NCBI GenBank assembly: GCA_025200525.1
Contig: CM045763.1
Span: 152,898,246-152,962,245, forward strand
Origin: Camellia lanceoleosa
Lineage: Eukaryota > Streptophyta > Magnoliopsida > Ericales > Theaceae
Length of the DNA: 64,000 nt
Direction of reading: 5' to 3'
How positions within the stretch are numbered: the stretch's first letter is position 1; the number at the start of each line of letters is the position of its first letter. The notes beneath the pieces are model-generated. The model searched no databases. It was not told the origin of the DNA and worked only from the letters and a program-made list of their open reading frames with translations. Positions 12,250-23,500 of the stretch are shown piece by piece. Position numbers and translations under genes: made by a program.

Positions 12250-15200
12250 CTCCGAGAGGTAGATCAGAGACCTTCAAGGCGCGTGTATGTTGTTATTGCG
12301 CAGGATCTTGTACCGGCTCCATCTGTTGTAAGAGGTACCTTTTTGTTTTGCAACTCGTTTGCCAATGTGTTGATTGATATGGGTGCATCCCATTTCCTTT
12401 ATATCTGTTGCATTTGCATCTATTTTGGGGTTGGAGTTGGCCCAGTTAACATCTCCTATTTATGTGGTATCACCTGTTGGGGGTGAGTTGATTTTGAAAC
12501 AAGGGTGTCGAGGCTATGATATAGAGGTAGCTGATCGCCGACTTCCATTTTCTTTTGTAGTTATGGCTATGTCAGGTTTTGATGTAATTTTGGATATGGA
12601 CTGGTTATCGTCATACCGGGCTGTTATTGATTGTTACCGCCAGAGTGTCATTGTATGGACCTTGAGTGGGGATTGTTTCCATTTCTTGGGGGATCGGGTT
12701 GGTAGTGCGCTGCCACCAGGGTAAGATCCGCGAGGACGGAGTGAGCTTAGTGGTCTTCTCACTAGCCTTATGAGTAGTTACTGTGATACGACCGGGATTG
12801 AGTTGCCGAGAGTGGTTTGCGAGTATTCAGATGTTTTCCCTAGGACCTTGTTAGTTTACCACCTTATCGAGAGATTGAGTTCTCCATTGACTTAGTGCCT
12901 AGTACGGCACCGATTTCCATGGCACCTTATCGTTTTGCCCCAACCGAGTTATGTGAGTTGAAGGTTCAACTCCAGGAGTTACTAGATAAGGGTTTTGTTC
13001 GCCCCAGTGTTTCGCCGTAGGGAGCACCGGCCCTCTTTACTAAGAAGAAAGATGGTGCCTTGAGTCTTTGTATCGATCATCGAAAATTGAATCGGGCTAC
13101 GGTTAAGAACAAATACCCTATGCCCCGTATAAACGATCTGTTTGACCAGTTGAAGGGGTCCCGTTGCTTCTCTAAGATAGACTTGAGATCGGGTTACCAG
13201 CAGTAGAGGGTCAGAGACGAGGACATCCCGAAGACGGCATTCCGTACGCGGTATGGCCACTATGAGTTTCTGGTGATGCCTTTTGGGCTTACCAATGCAC
13301 CGGCAGTGTTTATGGACTTTATGAATTGGATCTTCCGTGAATTCTTAGATCGCTTTGTGGTCGTTTTCGTGGATGACATCTTGATTTATTCACCTTCTAA
13401 GGAGGAGCACGAGGAACACTTGAGAGTGGTGCTTGAGTTTCTTAGAGCCCATAAGCTGTATGCTAAGTTTGGGAAGGGTGAGTTCTGGCTAAGCGAGGTT
13501 AAGTTCTTAGGCCATGTAGTTTCCGGGGAAGGGATGTCTGTTGATACATCCAAGATAGAGGCAGTGCAAGATTGGGCACAGCCTAAGAGTGTTTTTGAGA
13601 TCCGTAGTTTTCTGGGATTAGCTGGGTATTACAGTCAGGTTGTGTAAGATTTCTCCAGACTAGCTTCGCCGTTGACTAGATTGACGCGGAAAGAGGTCAA
13701 ATTTGTATGGAGTGAGACTTGTGAAAAGTCGTTCCAGGAGTTAAAAGTTAGATTTACCACCGCTCCAGTGTTGATTATTCCGGAGAGAGGTTTGGGTTAT
13801 GCGGTTTATTGTGATGCCTCACGAGAGGGTTTGGGTTGTGTGTTGATGCAAGAGAGGAAAGTGGTAGCCTATGGCTCACGTTAGTTAAAAATACACGAGA
13901 GGAACTACCCTACACATGACCTTGAGTTAGCAGCCGTGATTTTTTCCATGAAGATTTAGAGGCACTATCTGTATGGTGAGAGATTCGAGTGTTCTCGGAT
14001 CATAAGAGTTTGAAGTATCTGTTTACTAAGAGAGACTTGAACTTGAGGCAGAGGAGATGGATGAAGTTTATTGAGGATTACGATTTTGAGTTGCACTGTC
14101 ACCTAGGAAAGGCCAATGTTGTGGTCGATGCCCTTAGCATAAAATCTATTAGTGATGTAGCTTGGCGAGTTCGATTTGCTTCTGGGAGTGGGAGATGTTG
14201 GGTGCACTTGGCGAGTTCGATTTGCTTCTGGGCGAATCTGTTGAGGCTGCGGCCTTGTTTTCTGTAATTGCGTAACCCACACTTGTGAATCGAGTGTTAG
14301 AGGCACAGGGAGGTGACCTTGAGGTAGAATCCATCTGAAAGAAGATCTCCAATGGGAAGGCTGGGAAGGGTTTGATTGTGTATCCCGACCTGAGTGTGGG
14401 ATACCGAGACCATCTGTTTGTGCCGGAGTCTTGCCGAGAGGAAGTATTCTGAGAGTTTCACCATTCACGCCTTGCGGTACATCCGGGAGGCACTAAGATG
14501 TATCGTGATCTGGGTCGCCAGTTTTGGTGGCGGGGTATGAAGAGAGATGTGGCTGTGTTTGTGTCTAAGTGCCTTACTTGTCAGCAAGTGAAGGCCGAAC
14601 ATAAGAGGCTAGCGAGTTTGTTGCAACCCTTGCCTATTGCCGAGTGGAAGTGGGAGCATGTCACTATGGACTTCGTTGTAGGTCTTCCGAGGGCTCAGCG
14701 GGGTAGTGATGCTATTTGGGTGGTTGTAGACCGGTTGACTAAGTCGGTGCACATCATTCCTATGCGCGTGAGAGATTCGGTAGATCACCTTGCCGACTTG
14801 TATATTCAGGACATAGTGAGGTTGCACGGGGTCCTAGTGTCGATCGTCTCAGATAGAGATCCACGTTTTACTACTAGGTTGTAGCAGAGTTTGCAAAGTG
14901 CCTTAGGCACTAGATTGACCTTTAGCACAGCTTATCATCCTCAAACTGACGGGCAGTCCGAGCGTACTATTCAGATCCTTGAGGATATGCTTCGAGATTG
15001 TGTCCTTGACTTTAGTGGGTCGTGGGAGAGGCATTTGCCCTTAGTGGAGTTTGCCTACAACAACAGTTTCCAGTCGAGTATCGGTATGGCACCGTTTGAG
15101 GCCTTGTATGGTCGACATTGTAGGTCTCCAGTGTGTTGGGCCGAGGTGGGTGATGCACCTTTGTTGGGCCCGGAGTTAGTTCGGGAGACAATGGAGAAAG

Positions 15201-15712
15201 TTGAGCTTATCCGTAGGAGGCTTGTTACAGCCTAGAGTTGCCAAAAGAGTTATGCCGACTATAGGAGGAGGCCTTTGGCATTTGAGGTGGGTGATCACAT
15301 CTTTCTAAAAATATCACCTAGAAGGGGTTCTATGAGATTTTTGAAGAGTGGGAAGTTGTCCCCTCGGTTTATAGGCCCTTTTGAGATCCTTGAGAGGATT
15401 GGGGAGGTTGCATACCGTTTAGCTCTACCGCCGCAATTGTCCGGAGTACATGACGTGTTTCATGTTAGTATGCTTCGGAAGTACAAGCCGGATCCGTCGC
15501 ATGTATTGGATTGGACCAACTTAGAGGTTGATGAGGATGCCTCGTATGAGGAGAGACCGGTTCAGGTTTTGGATAGGTGAGATCAAGTCTTGCGAGGCAA
15601 GACGATACCCTTGGTTAAGGTTTTGCGGAAATATCACGGAGTGGAAGAAGCTACTTGGGAACGTGAGTTGGAGGTCCGAGAAAAATATCCGGACTTGTTT
15701 GTTAACGTTTAA
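12250..15712 (+). pseudogene. pol of chromovirus element B (protease, RT, RNase H, integrase, chromodomain)
   Basis: Domains in order: aspartic protease near 12360-12420 with DTGA changed to DMGA; reverse transcriptase about 12910-13650 with [18 protein letters not shown] and the active-site FVDD at 13366-13377; RNase H about 13720-14150 ([11 protein letters not shown]); integrase zinc finger and core about 14455-14960 ([26 protein letters not shown]); the GPFEILERIGEVAYRLALP block near 15380; a chromodomain-like tail to a TAA at 15710. Many stops and frameshifts split it (for example TAG at 13018 and 13204, and TAG for TGG at 14882), so it is non-functional. In 14160-14235 a short segment of the RNase H/integrase linker is duplicated relative to element C. 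Confidence 0.9.
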
Positions 15713-16129
15713 TTATGTAATGGGAGTTTTGTTTGTATTGATAAACCTTAAGAGTATTGAATATTTCTTAAGTTGTAAAACATGGTATATGTTTTGATTT
15801 ATGGAAGTATTGTTAAATATGCTTGGAAAATGGAAGTTTATTTTAGCATTGCATATGTTAATTCTGTTTTAGAAATGCAAATATATTATTGGCATTGGGT
15901 ATGTAATTGGATTGTGGAATATGTGTTGAAATTGGTGAATTTCAAGGAAATGCATGTTGATAATGCATGTTGTAGAATATGTTGTAATTTGCCCCTTGAG
16001 AAGGGATGGTATGACTGGTGATGGGTCAGGTTGATATATATTGAATTGTAATATTGTTGAGAATTGAGAGAACATGTTTTTGAAACTTGTATCTAATTTC
16101 AGGGATGAAATTCTTTAAGGGGGGGAGGT
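15713..16129 (+). other. 3' untranslated region and polypurine tract of element B
   Basis: AT-rich, homologous to 8094-8511. It ends in the purine run AAGGGGGGGAGG at 16117-16128 before the 3' LTR. Confidence 0.75.
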
Positions 16130-16315
16130 TATAGCGATCTCGGTTTTCCCTTCCTTTGTGTATTTATTCCGGACTCGGTTCCGTGGATGTGTTGTTGTCT
16201 TATTCTCACTTCTATCCTTTACTCTTTGTATTTGAGTCTTGGGTTATGTTGGGCAGGTTTGAAATAGGTTGGTTGTGCTTAGAAACCTAGAGTTGATGCC
16301 CAAATTTTGGCCCAC

Positions 16316-16617
16316 ACGCTCAAGCGGGCCCTTTGTTTTTACTTCTTCGCTTGAGCAGGCGTTTTGACACTCGAGCATGGTTCTTCATCTCTCAGCATTT
16401 TTGCTCTACAAATCAATCGACGCTCGAGCGGGAGTTTTGACGCTCGAGCGGGCCCTTTTGATTTTGTTCCTCCGCTCGAGCGGGGATTCTGATGCTCGAG
16501 CGGGGACCATGGTCTGCAAAACTTATGGAAGTGTGCGATCGACGCTCGACCGGGGGTTTTGACGCTCGAGCGTGAGTCTGTGTCTGACGCTCGAGCGGGG
16601 AATCCCACGCTCGAGCG
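16316..16617. repeat. GCTCGAGC palindrome cluster
   Basis: About eleven decamers in the same LTR position as 8697-9000. Variants such as GCTCAAGC and GCTTGAGC are the expected products of CpG deamination. Confidence 0.85.
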
Positions 16618-17474
16618 AACCTGTTTTTATATCAATCCGTGAAATCACTTTTTGGATCACTTTTCAACCTCTTCTCTCTCTCTAACTTTTCAAAACCTCC
16701 ATTGGAGAGCACCTCTCTCTAAAACTTCAACTTCTCTCTAGGGTTTGATCTAGTTTGAGTAATCTCCTACCTTTGGGCCTTTGTAAAAAGTGTTGAGCTT
16801 GGTGACAGCTACATCTTGATCCGAAAATCTTGGGATTTGGAGCAACTTCAAAATTCTTCATCTTCTCCTTTGAGCTCCGAATTTGAGGTAGGGATAACTA
16901 CTCATTTTTATGAGTTTTGACATAGATTTTGAGCATTTTGTATAAATGATTCGATTTGGATGTTAGGGTTTTAGATTTGGAATGTTGAGAAAGAGGGGTT
17001 TTGTTATTTTAGCCCATAAATGTGTATTTTGGGTCTTAAAATGAGATTAATGATGTTAGTTGTTAATATTTAGACCTTGGGCCAATGTTGAGTAAAGAGG
17101 GAGGAAAGCCCTAATTTTGTTATAAATTAATTTATATAATTAATTTGGGGAAAGTTAAGGAAATATGAAATTGAGTTGAAAATAATGAAATTGGCTTATT
17201 ATGAGATTTAACGACGGAGTTGGAATTATTAATCGCTCACTTTTGAAATTATCGATAAATTATCTGTTGATGCATTTATTATCTGTTTAGAAATAATTGC
17301 TTTAGCCTATCCGTGGAGGATAGTGTTGATTGTTGTAGACAATGCATGATGATTAGGCAAATTGAAACTAATCATGTTGAATATGTCATTGAGTATGACG
17401 GTTGGAATAATACACCGAATCTGTGTATTGATTAATTGTGTATATGATAATTGTTTATATACATTGTATTGTAA

Positions 17475-17775
17475 GGGAGGAGATAAGGGATGTACTCCAC
17501 GGCTTGGGAGGAGATAGGGGATGGACTTCTAAACCGGATATTGTTTGGGAGGAGATAGGGGATGGACTCCATTGACATAGCAAATCTGTGTATCTACTGT
17601 GAAGTATGGAAGTGTTTTAATGATACAACAAATCTGTGTATCTATTGTGAAGTATAGAAGTGTTTTAATGTATTAATGATACAGCAAATCTGTGTATCTA
17701 TTGTGAAGTATGGAAGTGTTTTAATATATTAATGATACAGCAAATCCGTGTATCTGTTGTGAAGTATGGAAGCGT
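17475..17775. repeat. LTR-internal tandem repeats
   Basis: Three GGGAGGAGATAGGGGATG units, then about four units containing ACAGCAAATCTGTGTATCT with spacing of roughly 50-60 bp. Copy number differs among the LTRs, as expected of replication slippage. Confidence 0.7.
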
Positions 17776-18388
17776 CTAATATGAGTTGTTATCTCATTTG
17801 AAATGTTGATAAATGGAAATCTTGTTGATATGAGTTGCAGTCTCATTAAATTGTTTGGCTAGGTTTTGAGCTATGTTTATGAGTTGAAAACTGGTTAAGT
17901 AAAAGATAGAGGATTGAAACATGGACATATTTGCCATGGGATTGAAACGTGTTATGAGCTGATTTATATGAGTTAAACATTTATCAATTGCTAATGTCTT
18001 AGTTATCGCTCATATTATGTTTAGCATATCTCTACCGGGCGTTGACTCACCCTATATGGGACATTATTTTCAAGTACAGGTGATATGCCGCCTCTAAGGT
18101 CTTAGCTTGGGAGGTTGTAGAAGTTGAAGGCTTCTCTTTTTTGTGATTATCATTTTGTATTACGGGTACATCAAGCCAAGGGCTTATTTTGTGTAAAGAG
18201 TTGGAACTCTATTTTTGTGTAACCAAGTGTTGGCTTGGAAAGTTGTAAGCCTATAGGGCATTTACTTTTGTTGTCAACATGTAATACATTTGTAAGCAAT
18301 ACTCTGATGAGTGGAATTAAGTTTTGTTTACTTATGTCTATGCATGTCGATAATGTGGGTTTCTATGGATTATTTTGAGGGCGTTACA

Positions 18389-19486
18389 ATTGTGCCTTTT
18401 AAGAGTAGTAACTCTAAAAAATGTATGGCAAGTTTTATTTAATTCCACCAAAACAGAAATAAGGGGAAAAAAATCATTTTGAACTCTGCCGTTGAAGAAA
18501 AGAGAAATCGAGTCAATCATGTCATTACACAAACTCAAAACCAAATATGAAATTGAAGCGAACAATGATGTTTGGTTAATTAAAAAAATATGAAAATATT
18601 GTATAGATAAAATTATCATTCAATATCATAAATAAATAACAATTTTATAAAAAAAATAAATATTATTTACTTTTATTTTATTGATCTAGATTGGTACTCA
18701 AAATAATAAAACCAACATTATTAATTCGATAAATTTTTTTTACCTAAATATCAACCATATCAAACCGTTTACCTCCCTAATAATTATGGTACACATGTCT
18801 CATGAAGGAATGCACATGATTGTGCCTTTAAAGAGCAATAACTCTAAAAAATGTATGGCAAGTTTTATTCAATTCCACCAAAAAAGAAATAAGGGGAACA
18901 AAATCATTTTGAACTCTGCCGTTGAAGGAAAGAGAAATCGAGTCAATCATGTCATTACACAAACTCAAAACCAAATATGAAATTGAAGGGAATAATGATG
19001 TTTGGTTAATTAAAAAATATGAAAATATATTATGGATAAAATTATCATTCATTATCATAAATAAATAACTATTTTATAAAAAAAAATATTATTTACTTTT
19101 ATTTTATTGATCTCAGACAGTAATCAAAATAATAAAACCAACATTATTAACTTGATAAATTTTTTTACCTAAATATCAACCATATCAAACCGTTTACCTC
19201 CCTAATGATTATGGTACACATGTGTCATGAAGGAATGCACATGATTGTGCCTTTTAAGTGCAGTAACTCCAAAAAATGTATGGCAAGTTTTATTCAATTC
19301 CACCAAAAAAGAAATAAGGGGAAAAAAATCATTTTAAACTCTGCCATTGAAGAAAAGAGAAATCAAGTCAATCATGTCATTACACAAACTCAAAACCAAA
19401 TATGAAATTGAAGCGAATAATGATGTTTGGTTAATTAAAAAATATGAAAATATATTATAGATAAAATTATCATTGATTATCATAAA
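18389..19486. repeat. tandem repeat, period about 425-430 bp, about 2.6 copies
   Basis: Near-identical units start ATTGTGCCTTT at 18389, 18819 and 19244. Each holds the block AACTCTAAAAAATGTATGGC and later AATGATGTTTGGTTAATTAA. Small ORFs at 18786-18980 and 19205-19405 are copies of one another made by the repeat and carry no recognisable domain. The array is bounded on both sides by chromovirus LTR edges (18388 and 19487). Confidence 0.9.
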
Positions 19487-19676
19487 TATAGCGATCCCGG
19501 TTTTCCCTTTTCTGTATTTGTTGTATTCCGGACTTTGGTTCCGTGGAGTTGGTGGTTGTATATCTTGTTGTCATCCTTTAATTCCGTGTGTTTGAGTTTT
19601 AGGATGTTTTGGGCGGGTGTGTTACAGGTTGGTTGAGCCTAAATCTCAAATCTAGTTCCCCAAGTTTTTGGTGCTA

Positions 19677-19990
19677 CGCTCGAGCGGGTCACTCTACGCT
19701 CGAGCGGAGTTTCATTTTTGGTTTTCCGCTTGAGCAGGCCTTCTTGAGCTCGAGCGGGGTCTACACACTCCCAGTATCTCGTGTCCCTGCAAAACTTCTG
19801 CAGGTGTGTTTTCTACGCTCAAGCGGATTTCCTTAAGCTCGAGTGGTAGCGCTAGAGCAGGACATTTGGAGCTCGAGCGGGTAGTTCTTTTTCTGAAAAG
19901 TTCTGGGAGATGAAAATCTACGCTCGAGCGGACTGGTCTTTCGCGCTCGAGCGAGTGTGTTTTGTCTTTGTGTCTTGGCGCTCGGGCGGG
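19677..19990. repeat. GCTCGAGC palindrome cluster
   Basis: About eleven decamers, including decayed GCTTGAGC, GCTCAAGC and GAGCTCGAGC forms, in the 5' LTR of element C. Confidence 0.85.
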
Positions 19991-20564
19991 CATTCTTGCT
20001 CTCAAGCGGACCTAGTTTTTTTGTTCTTGGCCTTTCGGCGTCTGTTCTCGCTTCGGCCGAGGTTAGTCAGATATCAGTTGATAGCTAGGCTATTTTAAAT
20101 CACTTTTTACTTTCCATTCTCTCTCTTACTTTTCAAAAATAGCCATTGGAGAGCTTCTCTCTCTAAAAACTTACCTTCTCTCTAGGTATTGATCTAGTAG
20201 GAGTGATCCTTCACCCTTTGGCCTTTATAAAAAGTGTGTTGATTGTCGAGGGCTTCGTTTTGATCCAAAAAAGTTTGAAGTTTGGAGCACTGTGAGTTTG
20301 GTCTTCTTCTTCTTTTGAGCTCCAAATTTGAGGTAGGGATTCCTACTCACTCTTATGGGCTTTGACCTAGATTTTGGGCTTTCGTATAAATGGTTTTGGG
20401 TTTTGAAAGTTAGGGTTTCAAATGTGTAATTTTGAAAAGAGGGTTATGTTTATTTTGAACCATAAACATGTATTTGGGTTTCAAAATGAGTATATTGGTG
20501 TCGTTGGTAATATTTAGACCCTTGGGGTTAATATTGAGAGATGTGGGAGAAAGCCCTAAATTGC

Positions 20565-23500
20565 TGTAACAACGCCCGCGGGGGACCTCGCTACAGTTCG
20601 GACTCGATTTTGTTGCGGTTCTCAATCTTGAACCAAAGAGTCCAAATCCGGCAAATCGTTTTGAAGGAAAACAGATTTTTTGAAAGAAGTGCCAAACATG
20701 GATCGCTTTGCGAGATAATGAGTCGCCACCTAAATATTTTAAAATGGGAAATTTAGGAAACCCCGACTCGTGCCAAAAGGCCACGTGTCCGCTATCACCA
20801 AAGTTGGCTCGAACTTGGGTACGATTAGGGAAGGTCACATCGTGAGCATTCTCTCGCCGTCAAAGACCGGCCTCTACTAACCATGATATCTGATTTTGAA
20901 AACTTTGTATGCTCTTATTCCGGTTATTAGCCTAGGTTACTATGTGATGCTCGCAGCAAACAAGTATAGACTGGGCCGTCTGAATTGGAACAAAACATTT
21001 CATGTTTGTTTGTGAAAGGTGGTTTGCTACCCGCAGGTAGGCTTAAAATACAGATTTTGCCACAATCTAGTGGGCTTTAACAAACAATCGATGAATTGCT
21101 CCAATTCAAATAACCCAACCTCCACCCACAGGCATTCAAGGCAGTTTATATCACATAAGCACGTAGCCTCATGGTAAGCATGCTATCATGGCAACACTCA
21201 CACGCATGCAAGGATGCTAAAGCATAACCACTTACAGAGTACTCCAAGCCAAAACAGAAAGCTTATTAGAAATCATGCATGATCCTAAAATATACAGAAT
21301 GCCTAATGCAACACATGCAAAAATGCAACTATAGCAGGCTCGGCTATTCTAGAGATGGCATATGAAATGCAACGGCTAACATGTATTCAACTTAGAATTG
21401 AAATACAAATGCAGTTTGTATGATGCGCCGAGCCCGGTGCATGCAAAACAGATGAATGAATGCAAACATGCTATCATGCTGTATGCTAATTGAAATATGC
21501 CCTATATCTAACCATTCAAAGCAGGTAAATAAAAGGGAGAAAGAAATGGGGGTTGGAAGACATACATCACACTCACACACCCTTATTACAACATTGTCGC
21601 CACAGAGGGTCCGAATAAATAATAATACAGACCCGAATAAAAGAATATACAGTCCGAAATGATACAGATTCTAATTGATTAACAAATTAATTACAAAAAG
21701 AATTGAGACTGGCGTGCAAGCCGTGGACCCGCCTCGCTCGTGGATAGTATATCCGGGTCGCTTGCAGAAATCCACCGATGCCCCGATTAGCCTCGCTTGC
21801 GCTTTCTCTAATTGCGTGCCAGATTTTGGAAAGCTTATAATTCTTCATTTTTGCTGCAACGGAGAGCAGGAAAAGGGCATAGCAGTGTATTTCACAAATG
21901 TATGCATGTCTCGATCCTCGCGCCACCAATCACGCATATCGATGCATGATGGCCGAGGAGCCGATTTGCACAACTCAATGTTGGGATGAATACACATGAA
22001 TGCTATGAAAATGAGATGCCTCGAAATGCGTGCCCACGGGCGCGCAAATCGAGGCGATGATGAAAGAATGAAAATCGGTAAAGTGCCTCGGCGCGTGCGG
22101 CCGCTAAATCGAGGCGGCGATGAAAGAATGAAAATCGGATAAAAGCGAAGTGCTCGATGCGTGCTCACGGGTGCGCAAATCGAGGCGATGAAAGAATGAA
22201 AGTCGGATAAACCGGTGCCTCGGCGCGTGCCCACAAAGCGCAAACCGAGGCGATGACGAAGATGAAAATCGGATAAAACCGGTGCCTTGAAGTGCGTGCC
22301 CACAGCGCGCAAACCGAGGCGGCGATGAAAGATGAAAACGGATAACCGGCAAGTGCCTCGCGTGCCCACAGCGCCGCAAACCGAGGCGATGATGAAAGAT
22401 GAAAGTCGGATAAACCGGCGTGCCTGGGCGCGTGCCACAGCGCGCAAACCGAGGCGATGCCGAAGATGAAAACGGATAAACCGGCAGTTTCGGCGCGTGC
22501 CCACAGCGCAAACCGAGGCGATGATGAAAGATGAAAGTCGGATAAAACGAAGTGCCTCGGCGCGTGCCCACAGCGCGCAAACCGAGGCGGCGATGAAAGA
22601 TGAAAACGGATAAAAGCGCAAGTCGCCGCGCCGGTAGCGCAAACCGAGGCGGCGCCGAAGATGAAAAACGGATAAACCGGAAGTGCCTCGGCGCGTGCCC
22701 ACAGCAAAACCGAGACGAGACGATGAAAGATGAAAACGGATAAACCGGTGCCTCGGCGTGCCCACAGCGCAAAACCGAGGCGATGCCGAAGATGAAAACG
22801 GATAACCGGCAGTGCCTCGGCGCGTGCCCACAGCGCGCAAACCGAGGCGATGATGAAAGATGAAAGTCGGATAAAACCGAAGTGCCTCGAAGTGCGTGCC
22901 CACAGGCGCGCAAACCGAGGCGATGATGAAATGCAATGAAATGGCATACGGAATGCCGGGATGGACTTACACCAACATGGGAGAGCCTCACCACTCACAT
23001 AGAGGCCGTCGGTAATAAAGTCGCCAAACGCTACCATGACACGCAAATCGAGGCAATGGCATACAAGCATGAAAACGCGAATTGGGCTTACGCCAACATG
23101 AGAGGGCCTCAACCACACCCACATAGGCTGCCGGAATGATAAAAATGAGGTGCCTCGAAGTGTGTGCCCATTGGCACGCAAACCGAGGCAATGCAAAAAT
23201 GATACGAATAGCCCGGGAAATGCTATGCAAGCATGGTAATGGAATTTCAGCACCTAAATAAGGGGGAAAACAGCCCCGAAACAAATCGAAACGACACCCG
23301 AAGCATGCATTCATCCCGAAAGTGCGAAATTAAGCCCCGAAATGGCCTATAGCCATGCTATACATGCAAAATATGATCATGGCAGCAAGAACAGTAGCAA
23401 GGCAGTCCCAAATATGGCATTTTTTCAGTAATAGACATGGCCAAAATGCAAGCATAGGTATGGCAACAAAAGCTCGCAAGAATACGGTAAAAGAGAGGGT

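Larger units (their letters stand above)
16130..18388 (+). mobile_element. 3' LTR of element B
   Basis: Begins TATAGCGATC after the polypurine tract and ends GTTACA at 18388, where the unrelated 430-bp tandem repeat starts. About 2.26 kb and clearly homologous to 8512-10635. It is longer mainly because a GATACAGCAAATCTGTGTATC unit is present about four times at 17573-17775, against two in the 5' LTR. Confidence 0.88.

Noticed and set aside
21845..23253. Overlapping - strand ORFs of about 300-360 codons, the longest in the window
   Set aside because: They are translations of the GC-rich minisatellite in three frames, with repeating Arg/His/Phe peptides and no domain.
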